A stretch of DNA of 44,914 nucleotides from CAZXBB01 sp964638815 (GTDB lineage Bacteria; Planctomycetota; Phycisphaerae; Phycisphaerales; SM1A02): the NCBI GenBank assembly GCA_964638815.1, contig CAZXBB010000091.1, forward strand, positions 1-44,914, given 5' to 3'. Below are positions 11,711 to 21,443 of the stretch, one piece after another. Positions within the stretch are counted from its first letter, which is position 1. Each line of letters opens with the position of its first letter. The notes under the pieces were generated by a model. The model was not told the DNA's origin and ran no database searches. It worked only from the letters and a program-made list of their open reading frames with translations. The translations under genes were made by a program, and so were the position numbers.

Positions 11711-13267
11711 TCACGCACACGTCCCCCAATTCGACAGCAGCAGGAGAACGTCACCGAATCCCACATCCCCGTTGCCGTCCAGGTCCTCCGGGCACAGGCC
11801 GCACGACCCCCAGTTCGAGAGGATCAACAGCAGGTCCGCGAACCCGGCCATCCCGTCGCCATCGATGTCGCCGACGCAGGTCGCCCCGCAGCCGGGCGCG
11901 AGGTAGCGGATGCGCACGACGCGATCGCGCTCGTCGTCGAACGCCGCGATGAACAGGTCGCCCGTGAGCGGATCGCTCGCGACATCGACGGGGCCGAGGA
12001 GGTTCTCGACGAACGGGTGGGTCGCGATCACGTTGTGCTGCGCGTCGATCTCCGCGTAGCGGATCCAGTCGTAACGCTGGTCCATGTAGAAGTAGCCGCC
12101 CTGGTACGGCTCGGGGTAGCACGTGCCCTCGTAGAACAGACCGCCGATGACGCACCGCGACGCCACGTCCGGCGGATCCGACAGCGCGGGATCGCTGTGA
12201 TGCATGTCCATGATCGGGTCGGTCAGCGGTCCCGGGTTCGACTTGGTCTCGATGGTGTCGCACCCCGAGTGCGGTGGCGTCTGCTTCTGGTAGTCGGGCG
12301 ATGCATGAAAGCCCTCGCGGCACGGCCAGCCGAAGTTCTCGCCGCCGAAGGCGACGTTCACCTCCTCGTACATGGCGCGGCCGACGTCACCGATGTAGAG
12401 CGTTCCGGGGCCGGCGCCGGGGCCGCCCGGCTCCGGGCGGAGCGAGAAGCGATACGGCACGCGCAGACCGCTGACCCATACGCGGGAGCGGTTGTCCGCC
12501 CCGTCGCCTGTCCAGTACGGGTTCGTCGGCAGCCCCAGGCCGGTTGCGGGGTCGACCCGCACGATCTTGCCCGCCAGGGAGTCGAGATACTGCGAGCGGA
12601 AAGCGCCGATGTCCTCGTCCTTGCCGAAGCGACCCTCGCCGAAGCAATCCGGATCGAGGCCGCCCGAGTCGGGCGGGCCGGGGCGCGAGCCGTCGCCGGC
12701 CCCGGCGAACAGCGACCCGTCGCGACCGAACAGCACCGTGCCGATCGTGTGTCCGAGGTCGCACACCGGGAAGCCCTCGGACCACGTCGCGCCGATGAGC
12801 ACGCAACGCGAGTCGGGGTCCGCGATGTTGCCGTTGCTCTCCTCGGTGCCGGTGTAGCACGTCAGCCGGCCGAACGCTCCTTCGGACGGGCTCTCGTCGG
12901 GCTGGCCGTAGATCGGATCGACCGTATAGAGCAGGTACACCCTGCGATTGCTCAGGAAGTCGGGATCGAGCGCGATGCCGAGCAGTCCGCGCTCGCCCCG
13001 CCCGTTGACCTCGTCGAGGAGATCGATGAACGGCTCCGGGCGCAGGACGCCGTCCTCGACGATGCGCACCCGGCCGGCCATCTCCGTGATGAAGAGGCGG
13101 CCGTCGGCGGCGAACGCGATGTCGATCGGCCGCTGGAGATTCCCGGTGACCTGGATCATCTGGAAGCCGGGGGGCAGCACCGCGTCGCCGGCCAGCGCGG
13201 CCGGGGACGCGAGCAGAACGCCGGCGAGAGCGCACGCCGGCGTCGCGATACTTCGGTTGTGCATCAT
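11711..13267 (-). CDS. Secreted glucose/sorbosone dehydrogenase-like beta-propeller with dockerin-like tail
   Basis: Exported protein of 518 aa. It has a signal peptide (CALAGVLLASPAALAG), then a six-bladed propeller of the PQQ-dependent glucose/sorbosone dehydrogenase family (FQMIQVTGNLQRPIDIAF, GERGLLGIALDPDF, YIGDVGRAMYEEVN, NFGWPCREG). The C-terminus holds two EF-hand-like repeats, GDIDGDGMAGFADLLLIL and DLDGNGDVGFGDVLLLL, each ending SNWG, a dockerin-like signature very common in planctomycete secreted proteins. ATG at 13267 is chosen because TATCCT ends 7 bases upstream and the signal peptide begins there; the frame extends further upstream only as an overlap with the next gene. The substrate is not predictable. 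Confidence 0.9.
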   Translation of the reverse strand: MMHNRSIATPACALAGVLLASPAALAGDAVLPPGFQMIQVTGNLQRPIDIAFAADGRLFITEMAGRVRIVEDGVLRPEPFIDLLDEVNGRGERGLLGIALDPDFLSNRRVYLLYTVDPIYGQPDESPSEGAFGRLTCYTGTEESNGNIADPDSRCVLIGATWSEGFPVCDLGHTIGTVLFGRDGSLFAGAGDGSRPGPPDSGGLDPDCFGEGRFGKDEDIGAFRSQYLDSLAGKIVRVDPATGLGLPTNPYWTGDGADNRSRVWVSGLRVPYRFSLRPEPGGPGAGPGTLYIGDVGRAMYEEVNVAFGGENFGWPCREGFHASPDYQKQTPPHSGCDTIETKSNPGPLTDPIMDMHHSDPALSDPPDVASRCVIGGLFYEGTCYPEPYQGGYFYMDQRYDWIRYAEIDAQHNVIATHPFVENLLGPVDVASDPLTGDLFIAAFDDERDRVVRIRYLAPGCGATCVGDIDGDGMAGFADLLLILSNWGSCGLCPEDLDGNGDVGFGDVLLLLSNWGTCA

Positions 13268-13274
13268 GCCCCAG

Positions 13275-13280
13275 AGGATA
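13275..13280 (-). promoter_or_regulatory. Candidate -10 box of the dehydrogenase gene
   Basis: TATCCT on the minus strand ends 7 bases before the ATG at 13267. Transcription starting about 7 bases after it would begin at or beside the start codon. Confidence 0.45.
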
Positions 13281-15898
13281 CCGGGCACGCCGCCGGTGGG
13301 CCGTGCTTTCGGTCGTTCTTCGCACATTCGCCGCCCCTGCGCCGGCGAGAGCGTCAGGCCGACGCCACGAGGTCGCGGGGCGATCGCCGAACGAGCCGCA
13401 CGGCAGGCAGCAGCGCCGCGAGCGACGCGAGGAGAATGACGACGACCCACCCGATCGCGATGGGGCCGACCGGGACCGCCACGCCGATGGGGAGGCCGGC
13501 GAGGCTGCGCAGGTTGCTCGCGTCCATGAAGGCGAGGTGAAACCCGAGCAGCGTCCCCGTCAGGGCGCCGGTGACCGCGAGCAGGGCCGTCTCGCCCAGC
13601 ACGAGCCGCAGCAGCGTCCCGCGGCTCGCGCCCACGGCGCGCAGCACCCCGTACTCGAAACGCCGCGTCCCGATGCTTGCCGCGATCACCGCGCCGACGG
13701 CCACGGACGCGAGCACGAGCGCGGCGAACGCCACGACGGTGTGGATGGCGATGACGGCGTTCGCGATCGAGCGAACCGTGTCGAGGATCCAGCGCCCGCT
13801 GCGGAAGAGGACGCCCGGCACCGCTTCCTCGATCCGCCTGGTCGCCTCCTCGTCGGTGACGTCGTCGGTGAGGTTGATCTGGAGCATCTTCGCGTCGTTC
13901 GTCCCGAAGACGCGCGAGACGGTGTCGAAATCGACGAAGACGCAGCTCATCGCGTAGTCGGTGTACTGGCTCTGGATGCCGAAGAGCTGCGTGGTGAGGT
14001 CGAGCCCGGCGGAGCTCACCACGCCGATGATGCGAAACTCCTTCGTCTTCCGCCCGACTCCGAGCGTCAGCGTGTCGCCGACCCCGACGCCCTTCGCGAC
14101 GAGGAAACGCTGTGCCACGATCGCCGCGTCGCCGTGCGCGAGCTGCGGGATCGCGGTGGCGGGGTCGCCCTCGATCCAGTCGACGGCGTTCATCGCGAAG
14201 AACTCGGGCGCGTTGAAGCCCACGCAGATCACGTTCGGCGGGGCGGCCGAAAGGCCGAAGACCTGCCGGTCGACGAGCCGTGCCGACAGGTAGCCGATCG
14301 GGCACGTCGACTCGACGAACGGCAGCGCCGCGATCGCGGCGCGGTGCTCCGGCGTGATGCCGGTGATGCGCACGGCGAAACCGTCCGCGAACCGGATGCG
14401 GCCGATCCAGTCCTGCTGCACGGCGACGCCGCTCGCCCAGCCGGCGACGAGGATGGCGATGCCGACCATCAGCGCGCCGGCCGTGAAGCCGTGCCGGAAT
14501 GGCGTGGCGGTCACGCCGCCGGCGACCAGGCCGGCGGGAAGGCCGAGCGCGCGGCCGAGCAGGGGGCCGAGCGCGCGCGTCACCGCGAGCAGCAGGGGAA
14601 CCGCGAGCAGGAACCACCCGAGGAACAGCGCCGGAAGCCCGGCGTAGACGTACACGAGAAAACGCGTCTCGTCGTCGCTCAGCAGCCGTAGCGCGAGCTG
14701 GATCGCGATGAGCACGAGCCCGGTGACGGCGCACGCGGCGACGCGGCCGGCCCGCACCGGCCGCGCCCGCACGGTCATCGCCTCGAGCGGGCTGACGCGG
14801 CTCGCGAAGAACGCCGGGTAGAGCGCGCCGCACGAACCCGCGACGAGCGCGCCCACGAGCGCGAACGCGAGCCCGCGGGCATCGATCGTCATGCCGGTCG
14901 GCACGTATTCGGCGAAGTACGTTACGAGCGCCTTCGTGATCGCCAGCCCGAGCGGAATCCCGATCGCGCCGCCGACCGCCCCGAGGAGCAGGCCGACGGC
15001 GAGCTGCGCGGCCACGAGCTGGCTCCGTGTCGCGCCCACGGCCCGCAGGATCGCCAGCTCGCGCTCCCGCTCGGCGAGCCGCGTCGTGAGCCCGATTGCG
15101 ATGATCAGCCCGGCGCCGAGAAGTGTGAGCACCGAGGCGGCGGTGAGCCCGATGCGGTTCGCGTCGACGTGCTGATCGAATCCCGCACGCACACGCTCCG
15201 CCGCTTCGAGGGAGAGCGTCTGCGGTATCCGATCCGCGTACTTCGCGCAGAACGCGTCGATATCGGTGCCGGGGACGAGCGTCAGGTAGATGGACGAGAC
15301 CTGGCCCGCATGGTCCGTGATCGCGCCGAGCACGTCGCGATCGACGTAGATCCGCGGACGCTGGAGGACGCCCAGCGTCTGGCGATCGTACACGCCGACG
15401 ACCCGCAGCGGCGGATGCGGTTCGAAGCGCACGACCGACAGCTCGTCACCGATCTTCGCGTCGAGCAGCTCGGCCGTGAGAGGGTCGATCAGGATCTCGT
15501 CGGGCGCGGCGGGCAGCCGGCCGTCGAGGAGATCGAACGGGCGCATCCGCTGCTCCTCCGCGAACGTGACGCCCACCGCGCGCGGCGAGAGACGCCGGAT
15601 GCGCCCGGTGGCGGGATCGAGACGCTGGTCGGCGTGCGCGAGCGTCAGCGCTCCGCCCAGGCGGGCGGCGGCGAGGTCCACCTCGGGCCAGACGCGGGCG
15701 GCGTCGAGCAGGCCGGCGTCGAAGTTCGCGGCCGCGGGATGCACGATGCGGGCGTCGGCCGCGCCGATGAACTGCACGAGCCGGAACTCGAGGCTCGACG
15801 TCGACGAGTGGATCGCGCACGACACCGCGACGATGAGGCTCGACGCGATTGCCACTGCGCCCGCGAGCAGGGCCGTGCGCACGCGGCTTCCCGCCAGT

Positions 15899-16621
<723 letters not shown>

Positions 16622-16630
16622 GTTGCGCCG

Positions 16631-16636
16631 ATCATA
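16631..16636 (-). promoter_or_regulatory. Candidate -10 box of the LolD-like/FtsX operon
   Basis: TATGAT, five of six matches to the sigma-70 consensus, ends 9 bases before the ATG at 16621. Confidence 0.5.
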
Positions 16637-16661
16637 GTGCGTGTGAGCCGGGCGACATGCG

Positions 16662-16737
16662 TGTCGCGCCGATGAAATGCCGCGCCGATCCATGCCGCGC
16701 CGAACCGTGTCGCGCCGACCCGTGTCGCGCCGATCCA
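16662..16737. repeat. 15-bp tandem repeat between gcvH and the ABC operon
   Basis: Five units follow one another with a period of 15 (the first is 16 bases): TGTCGCGCCGATGAAA, TGCCGCGCCGATCCA, TGCCGCGCCGAACCG, TGTCGCGCCGACCCG and TGTCGCGCCGATCCA. A further related unit, TGTTGCGCCGATCAT, sits at 16621-16635 and contains the candidate -10 box of the ABC operon. One frame would read as a pentapeptide-like RADPC repeat, but no start signal or homology supports coding. Confidence 0.85.
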
Positions 16738-16745
16738 GGCCGAAC

Positions 16746-17129
16746 TCAATCCACCGGATGCCGGGCGTCGTACGCCGACTGGTCCAAGAGCTGCTCGAGC
16801 GGTGTCGTGTCGTCGGTGCGGATCTTCAGCAGCCAGCCGGCGCCGTAGGGATCGCTGTTGAGCAGCGACGGGTCGCTCGCGACGGCGTCGTTCACCTCGA
16901 CGATCTCGCCGCCGAGCGCCGCGTAGACGTCGCTCGTCGTCTTCACGGACTCGACCTCCCCGAGCGTCTCGCCGGCGGCCACGGTCGTGCCGGGCGGCTT
17001 CATTTCCACGTACGTGATGTCCGTCAGCTCGTTGGCGGCGAACTGGGTGATGCCGATCGTGACGAGATCGCCCTCGGCGGCGAACCACTCATGCGACTCG
17101 GTGTAGCGACGATCGGGGGGGCTGGGCAT
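16746..17129 (-). CDS. gcvH: Glycine cleavage system H protein
   Basis: Lipoyl carrier of the glycine cleavage complex; it shuttles the aminomethyl group between the P, T and L proteins. The 127-aa length is typical. The lipoylated lysine is K63 in GEVESVKTTSDVYA, and the flanking ESHEW and GITQFAANELTDITYVE motifs are diagnostic. No gcvT, gcvP or lipoate gene is nearby, so it is a lone gene here. TATCAT ends 11 bases before the ATG. Confidence 0.96.
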   Translation of the reverse strand: MPSPPDRRYTESHEWFAAEGDLVTIGITQFAANELTDITYVEMKPPGTTVAAGETLGEVESVKTTSDVYAALGGEIVEVNDAVASDPSLLNSDPYGAGWLLKIRTDDTTPLEQLLDQSAYDARHPVD

Positions 17130-17140
17130 AGTGGGCGGCT

Positions 17141-17146
17141 ATGATA
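17141..17146 (-). promoter_or_regulatory. Candidate -10 box of gcvH
   Basis: TATCAT on the minus strand ends 11 bases before the gcvH ATG, implying a 5' leader of only a few bases. Confidence 0.4.
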
Positions 17147-17178
17147 GTGCCCGGTCCCCCGGGGGCAAACGGGGGGCA

Positions 17179-17191
17179 AGGGGGTCCGACC
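17179..17191. repeat. Palindrome GGGGTCCGACCCC
   Basis: A 13-base inverted repeat, GGGGTC-C-GACCCC with one arm base shared at the centre, lies upstream of gcvH at the edge of a lower-GC stretch. Its length and position do not decide between an operator and a small dispersed palindrome. Confidence 0.5.
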
Positions 17192-17270
17192 CCGATTGGC
17201 GGCTGGATTGGTCTAAGTGGATTTCTGGCAGATGGTTATGCCGTTTCGAGGCCTGCACGGCCCTGTGAAG

Positions 17271-17366
17271 CTAGGCAAAATGTTGGACAAATGCGTTGCC
17301 TTCTGCCGTTGAATGAATAGGATGTTGGACCGCCGAGGTTCCGCCCTTGGCGTTTGAATCGTTCAT
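17271..17366 (-). CDS. Small ORF with strong ribosome binding site, unknown
   Basis: A 31-aa ORF (MNDSNAKGGTSAV at the start, AFVQHFA at the end) begins at ATG 17366. Upstream on the same strand is GGAGGGGAG (17376-17384), the best Shine-Dalgarno match in this region. The surrounding 17190-17420 stretch is visibly less GC-rich than its neighbours. The product is polar, with no membrane segment or cysteine, and no homologue is recognised. It could be a small protein, a leader peptide ahead of gcvH, or a remnant of an acquired element. Confidence 0.4.
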   Translation of the reverse strand: MNDSNAKGGTSAVQHPIHSTAEGNAFVQHFA

Positions 17367-17385
17367 GAGATCTTTCTCCCCTCCG

Positions 17386-17417
17386 GAAAACGTCGGCCCC
17401 CAATGGTCGGCGTTTTC
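17386..17417 (+). terminator. Terminator-like hairpin
   Basis: GAAAACGTCG (17386-17395) pairs with CGGCGTTTTC (17408-17417), and three more inner pairs give a 13-bp stem with two G-T pairs and a 6-base loop. It is followed by TCTCTTTGCC, so it reads best as an intrinsic terminator on the plus strand. No plus-strand gene precedes it, so either an unannotated short transcript ends here or the hairpin serves another role in front of the 31-aa ORF. Confidence 0.45.
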
Positions 17418-17505
17418 TCTTTGCCGGACCCCGTTGACGTCAGCCGGTCCGCCGCGGCGGTGCCGCGACTTCGCCGGCACCTTGCTGGCGGCGTCCGCGG
17501 TCCGG

Positions 17506-17511
17506 TAGACT
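17506..17511 (+). promoter_or_regulatory. Candidate -10 box upstream of the TIM-barrel gene
   Basis: TAGACT lies 34 bases before the ATG at 17546, in a region otherwise free of AT-rich hexamers. Unlike other genes in the window this would give a short leader. Confidence 0.3.
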
Positions 17512-17545
17512 CGACGGACTCGCTCCCCCGCCCGGTCTTCCCCCC

Positions 17546-18361
17546 ATGCTCCTGACGCTCGCCACTCGCTCGTTCGCCAGCAAGATCACGACCGCGGCCG
17601 TCCCGGCGAGCGGTGCGGGCGAGGCCGACGACGGCTTCTCGCTCCTCGAGATGCCCGACTACGCGATCCGGCATCTTCACCTGCGCGGGATGAACGTGCC
17701 CGCGTCGATGCTCTCGGGCTGGTCGCTGCCGGACTTCGACCGGCTTCGCGATCGCGCGGACAAGGCCGGGTGCCCCTGCCTGGTGCTGATCGAGGACCAG
17801 CCGCTTCCCTTCGCGGACCCCGACCCGAAGGTAAGGGAGGAGGCCGCCGAGCGCGTGCGGCGTCTCGCGGCCGCGGCGCATCGTCTGGGCTGCAACGCCC
17901 TCGCGATCTCGTTCGACGCGAAGGACAACGACGAGGCGTTCGAGCTGGTCGCGACCGAGGTGAAGGAGGTCATGCCGCATGTCGAGCGGTTGGAGCTCAA
18001 CGTGCTCCTCGCGCCCTGCCAGGGACTGACGCACGCCCCGGATCGCCTGACCGATCTCATCAAGCGCATCGGCGGATTCCGCATCGGATCGCTGCCGAGC
18101 TTCGGGCACGCCGCGTCGACGGGGGACACGATCGGAACGCTCCGCAAGCTCGCCCCCTACGCCGGCGCGGTGCACGCCACCATCGACGGGTTCGCCAGGT
18201 CGGGCGAGCACCGCGGATACAACCTCGCCGAGTGCGTCACGGCGATCCGCAGCGTGGGATTCGTGAACACCCTGGCGATCGACTTCTGCGGCAAGGGCGA
18301 TCCGACCGCTTCGATCGAGAAGGCGCGCGATGTCCTGCAGGAGGCCATCGAGGCCGAGTAG
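17546..18361 (+). CDS. Sugar phosphate isomerase/epimerase-like TIM-barrel protein
   Basis: A 271-aa protein of the xylose isomerase-like/AP endonuclease 2 TIM-barrel superfamily. Features are the opening LATRSFASK strand, LLEMPDYAIRHLHLRGMN, alternating beta-alpha units such as RLAAAAHRLGCNALAISFD and VERLELNVLLAP, and a final LAIDFCGKGDPTASIEKARDVL. Typical metal-ligand Glu/His residues are not clearly conserved, so the enzymatic activity is uncertain. It is followed 8 bases later by cmk and probably shares its message. No Shine-Dalgarno is evident before the ATG. Confidence 0.65.
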   Translation: MLLTLATRSFASKITTAAVPASGAGEADDGFSLLEMPDYAIRHLHLRGMNVPASMLSGWSLPDFDRLRDRADKAGCPCLVLIEDQPLPFADPDPKVREEAAERVRRLAAAAHRLGCNALAISFDAKDNDEAFELVATEVKEVMPHVERLELNVLLAPCQGLTHAPDRLTDLIKRIGGFRIGSLPSFGHAASTGDTIGTLRKLAPYAGAVHATIDGFARSGEHRGYNLAECVTAIRSVGFVNTLAIDFCGKGDPTASIEKARDVLQEAIEAE

Positions 18362-18369
18362 GTTCGCGT

Positions 18370-19095
18370 ATGCAGCATGACAAGACCACCTCGCCCGCCC
18401 GCGACGTGCCGGGACGCGTCGTCATCACCATCGATGGGCCGGCGGGCACCGGGAAATCGACCGTCGCGCACCGGCTCGCGTCGCGACTCGGTCTCGAGTT
18501 CCTGGACACCGGCGCGATGTACCGCGCCGCCGCCCTCATCGCGATCGAACACGCGATTGCACCGGACGACGGACCGGGGATCGCCGCGGCCGTGCGCGAG
18601 GCGGGGATGCACTTCGACTGGGCGGCCGACCCGCCTCGGCTGATGCTTGGCGACCGCGACGTCACGGCGCGCCTCCGCGAGCGGGACGTCGCTCTGATCG
18701 TCTCGATCGTCGCGTCCCAGTCCGCCGTGCGCGAGGTGCTCGTCGCGCGGCAGCGTCGCATCGCGGAGGCGCATCCGCGTCTGGTCACGGAGGGCCGCGA
18801 CCAGGGCTCGGTGGTCTTCCCGGACGCGCCCGTGCGTTTCTTTCTCGACGCACGCGAGGCGATCCGCGCCCGCCGCCGATCCGAGCAACTGGCCGCCACC
18901 GGCCGCACGGTGGACGAGGCCGAGGTGATGAACATCATCCGCGAACGGGACCGGATCGACTCGACGCGCTCCGACGGACCGTTGATCCGCCCCGAGGGCG
19001 CGGTCGTCGTCGACACGAGCGACCGCACGGTGGACGAGGTCGTGGACACGCTCGCCGCCATCGTCCGCGAGCGGCTGCCGGGCTTCGACCCGTGA
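18370..19095 (+). CDS. cmk: Cytidylate kinase
   Basis: Phosphorylates CMP and dCMP for nucleotide synthesis. The 241-aa product has the P-loop GPAGTGKST (residues 23-31), the substrate-binding FLDTGAMYRA, the GRDQGSVVFP segment (GRDIGTVVFP in most relatives) and FFLDARE with the lid arginines RARRRSEQL. The start at 18370 is used because the upstream part of the frame overlaps the preceding gene. It ends in a GTGA overlap with plsC; a cmk-plsC pair is a common bacterial arrangement. Confidence 0.94.
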   Translation: MQHDKTTSPARDVPGRVVITIDGPAGTGKSTVAHRLASRLGLEFLDTGAMYRAAALIAIEHAIAPDDGPGIAAAVREAGMHFDWAADPPRLMLGDRDVTARLRERDVALIVSIVASQSAVREVLVARQRRIAEAHPRLVTEGRDQGSVVFPDAPVRFFLDAREAIRARRRSEQLAATGRTVDEAEVMNIIRERDRIDSTRSDGPLIRPEGAVVVDTSDRTVDEVVDTLAAIVRERLPGFDP

Positions 19096-19760
19096 GCGTG
19101 TTCCAGATCGACCGCCGGGCGCCCGGCGCGTCGTGGTTCCGGATCGTCTTCGGGTGGCTGACGCCTGCACGGACCGTCGGCGTCGGATTCCGGCTGCTGT
19201 ACGGACGCCGTCGGCGCGGACACGAGAACATCCCGCGCGAGGGCGCGCTCATCTTCGCGGCGAATCACCAGTCGCACTTCGACCCGCCGCTCGTGGCGTC
19301 GGTCGTGCGGGACCGCCCGTGCGCCTTCCTGGCGCGCGAGAGCCTCTTCGCTTTCAGGCCGTTCGGCATGCTCATCCGTTTCTTCGGGTCGATACCGCTC
19401 GAGCGGGGGCGTCCCGCGCGCGCCCTGCGCGCGGCGATGGCCGAGCTCGAGGCGGGACGGTGCGTCCTGATGTTCCCTGAGGGCACGCGGACGCGCGACG
19501 GGAGCCTCGGGCCGTTCAAGGCGGGCGTCATCCTGCTCGTGAAGAAGACCGGCGCGAAGGTCGTGCCGGTCGGGATCGCGGGCGCGCGGGAAGTGTGGCC
19601 GTCGGGGCGCTCGTGGCCGCGGCTGAAGGGGCGCGTCCGCGTGCAGATTGGTCCGCCCCTGCCGCCGGAAGAGCTTCTCGCCGGGACCGACGAGGAGGCT
19701 CTCGAGCTGTTGCGCGCCGCGATCGTCGCCGCGATCGGCGAAGCGGAACGGCAGCCCTGA
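19092..19760 (+). CDS. plsC: 1-acyl-sn-glycerol-3-phosphate acyltransferase
   Basis: Membrane-associated acyltransferase that makes phosphatidic acid from lysophosphatidic acid. The 222-aa product has the catalytic HX4D motif at NHQSHFD (H59, D64) and the substrate-binding FPEGTRT block (residues 128-134), followed by FKAGVILLVKKTGAKVVPVGI. It starts with GTG inside the last codons of cmk, so translation is probably coupled. Confidence 0.92.
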   Translation: MSVFQIDRRAPGASWFRIVFGWLTPARTVGVGFRLLYGRRRRGHENIPREGALIFAANHQSHFDPPLVASVVRDRPCAFLARESLFAFRPFGMLIRFFGSIPLERGRPARALRAAMAELEAGRCVLMFPEGTRTRDGSLGPFKAGVILLVKKTGAKVVPVGIAGAREVWPSGRSWPRLKGRVRVQIGPPLPPEELLAGTDEEALELLRAAIVAAIGEAERQP

Positions 19761-19799
19761 CGAAGCCCGCCGTGATCCAACGCGGGATCCGCGTCTCGC

Positions 19800-19805
19800 T
19801 ACACT
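19800..19805 (+). promoter_or_regulatory. Candidate -10 box of the TauE/SafE gene
   Basis: TACACT ends 6 bases before the TTG start at 19812, with GCCGCC between. It supports the otherwise doubtful TTG start. Confidence 0.4.
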
Positions 19806-19811
19806 GCCGCC

Positions 19812-20606
19812 TTGCCCCTCCCGGAGATCATCACGCTCGTCGTCCTCGGACTCGCGGCCGGCCTGCTCGGCGGGCTGCTCGGCATCGGCGGGTCGATCGT
19901 CATGATCCCCGTGCTGACGCTGCTGTTCGGGCACAACCAGCACCTGTCGCAGGCGGCGGCCATGATCATCAACGTCTTCGTCGCGGTCCCGGCACTCGGC
20001 CGTCACCACGGCGTCGATGCCGTCGACTGGAAGGTCGTGCGCCGCATGCTCCCGGCCAGCCTCGTCCTCATCGTCGTCGGCGTCGAGCTGAGCAATCAGC
20101 TCGACGGCGCGGTCCTCATGCGGCTCTTCGGCGTGTTCCTCCTCTACGTGATCTTCGACAACCTGCGCAAGCTCGTCGTCGGGCGCAGCGCCGGTCCGGA
20201 GGACGGCGCCCGCCGCGGCTGGATCGCGTCGAGCGCCGTCGGCGGCATCATGGGGTTCGCGGCCGGCCTGCTCGGCATCGGCGGCGGGGTGATCGCCGTG
20301 CCGCTGCTCCAGCGCATCTGCGGGCTGCCGCTGCGGCAATCCATCGCCTGCAGTTCGGCGCTCATGTGCGTCACGGCCGTCGTCGGCGCGATCCGCAAGA
20401 ACGTCGCCCTCGCGTCCATCATCGACCCGGCCGGCGCCCCGCTCGACTACCGCGAGAGCCTCATCATCGCCGCCTGCCTCGCCCCCACGGCGCTCCTCGG
20501 CGGCCACCTCGGGGCCGGGTTGACGCACACGATGTCGCTGCGGTGGCTCCGCATCGCGTTCGTCGTGCTGATCTCCGCCGCCTGCGTGAAGTTCCTCGCG
20601 GCGTGA
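19812..20606 (+). CDS. TauE/SafE-family membrane exporter
   Basis: Integral membrane protein of 264 aa with the two family half-repeats, GLAAGLLGGLLGIGGSIVMIPVL and GFAAGLLGIGGGVIAVPLL, each opening a four-helix bundle. Family members export sulfite, sulfoacetate or other organosulfur anions; the substrate here is not predictable. The start is TTG at 19812, because the next ATG would delete the first membrane helix. There is no Shine-Dalgarno, but a TACACT hexamer sits 6 bases upstream. It ends 7 bases from the convergent methyltransferase gene. Confidence 0.88.
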   Translation: MPLPEIITLVVLGLAAGLLGGLLGIGGSIVMIPVLTLLFGHNQHLSQAAAMIINVFVAVPALGRHHGVDAVDWKVVRRMLPASLVLIVVGVELSNQLDGAVLMRLFGVFLLYVIFDNLRKLVVGRSAGPEDGARRGWIASSAVGGIMGFAAGLLGIGGGVIAVPLLQRICGLPLRQSIACSSALMCVTAVVGAIRKNVALASIIDPAGAPLDYRESLIIAACLAPTALLGGHLGAGLTHTMSLRWLRIAFVVLISAACVKFLAA

Positions 20607-20613
20607 GACGCCG

Positions 20614-21381
20614 TCAGCGCGGGACCGCGTCGGCCAGCGTCAGCTCGGTCCGCTGCGTCAGCGTGACGACGCCGTCGCGCGCGTGCCGCGCGAACTGCGT
20701 TTCGAGCTCCGCCTCCAGCTCGTCGCGCAGAGTGCCCTCGCGCGGGAAGTACGAGGCACTGCGGATCCGGCCGAGGAGGCTCGCGCGGTCGAGGTACTGC
20801 GGGTTGTCGAAGGAGAGGACGCGTATGTTCGCGAAGAAACCGCCGTCGTCGGGCCGGTGGCTTCGCAGCGCGTGCACCTCCATTCCCCGCGCCGCGGCGT
20901 CCCGCTGGGCGCGGCAGACAACGCGCTCGTACGCCGCGGCGAACGGGTCGGACGTCTCCCGCATGTTCCAGAGCAGGGCGAGCCGGCCGCCGGGCGCCAG
21001 CACGCGGTGGAACTCGGCGAGGGCCGCCGCCGGCCGGAACCAGTGGAACGACTGCGCGCAGACGACGAGGTCGGCACTGGCGTCCGTCGACGGCAGACGT
21101 TCGGCGGTCGCCCGCTCGTACGTGATCGCGAGACGCGCGGCGTCCGGGTGCCGCCGCGCTTCGGCGAGCATCCCCTCGTTCGGGTCGACGGCGTGCACGC
21201 GCGCGCCGGTTTCGGCGAGCAGACGCGAGGAGATCCCGGTGCCGCACCCGACGTCCACCACGCGCGGCGGATCCGGCAACCCCGCGACCGCCGCCGCGAT
21301 GGCCTCCGGCGGATAGCCCGGGCGATGTCCCGCGTACACCTGCGCGAGGTCGGAGAAGTAGTCGCCGGGGTCGTCGGTCAT
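20614..21381 (-). CDS. Class I SAM-dependent methyltransferase
   Basis: A 255-aa methyltransferase of the Methyltransf_11/25 type. Motif I is VVDVGCGTGISSRLL, the acidic end of strand 2 is VHAVDPNEGML, and motif IV is ASADLVVCAQSFHWF. The C-terminal half (FHRVLAPGGRLALLWN) carries post-I and motif V features. The acceptor is unknown. The frame runs up to 21426 with ATGs at 21426, 21390 and 21381. The last is preferred because TACCAT ends 7 bases upstream; the ATG at 21390 has an AAGG that could act as a ribosome site. Confidence 0.85.
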   Translation of the reverse strand: MTDDPGDYFSDLAQVYAGHRPGYPPEAIAAAVAGLPDPPRVVDVGCGTGISSRLLAETGARVHAVDPNEGMLAEARRHPDAARLAITYERATAERLPSTDASADLVVCAQSFHWFRPAAALAEFHRVLAPGGRLALLWNMRETSDPFAAAYERVVCRAQRDAAARGMEVHALRSHRPDDGGFFANIRVLSFDNPQYLDRASLLGRIRSASYFPREGTLRDELEAELETQFARHARDGVVTLTQRTELTLADAVPR

Positions 21382-21388
21382 CGGGTCC

Positions 21389-21394
21389 ATGGTA
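21389..21394 (-). promoter_or_regulatory. Candidate -10 box of the methyltransferase gene
   Basis: TACCAT on the minus strand ends 7 bases before ATG 21381. Confidence 0.35.
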
Positions 21395-21430
21395 CCTTCT
21401 GCACCTTCCGGAACAGGCCGGCACACGTGG

Positions 21431-21436
21431 TAGGAT
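21431..21436 (+). promoter_or_regulatory. Candidate -10 box of the CPBP protease gene
   Basis: TAGGAT ends 7 bases before the ATG at 21444; only CGCCCCC lies between, with no Shine-Dalgarno. Confidence 0.45.
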
Positions 21437-21443
21437 CGCCCCC

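Noticed and set aside
16662..16737. CRISPR-like array
   Set aside because: The units are only 15 bases, directly abutting without spacers, so this is a simple tandem repeat.
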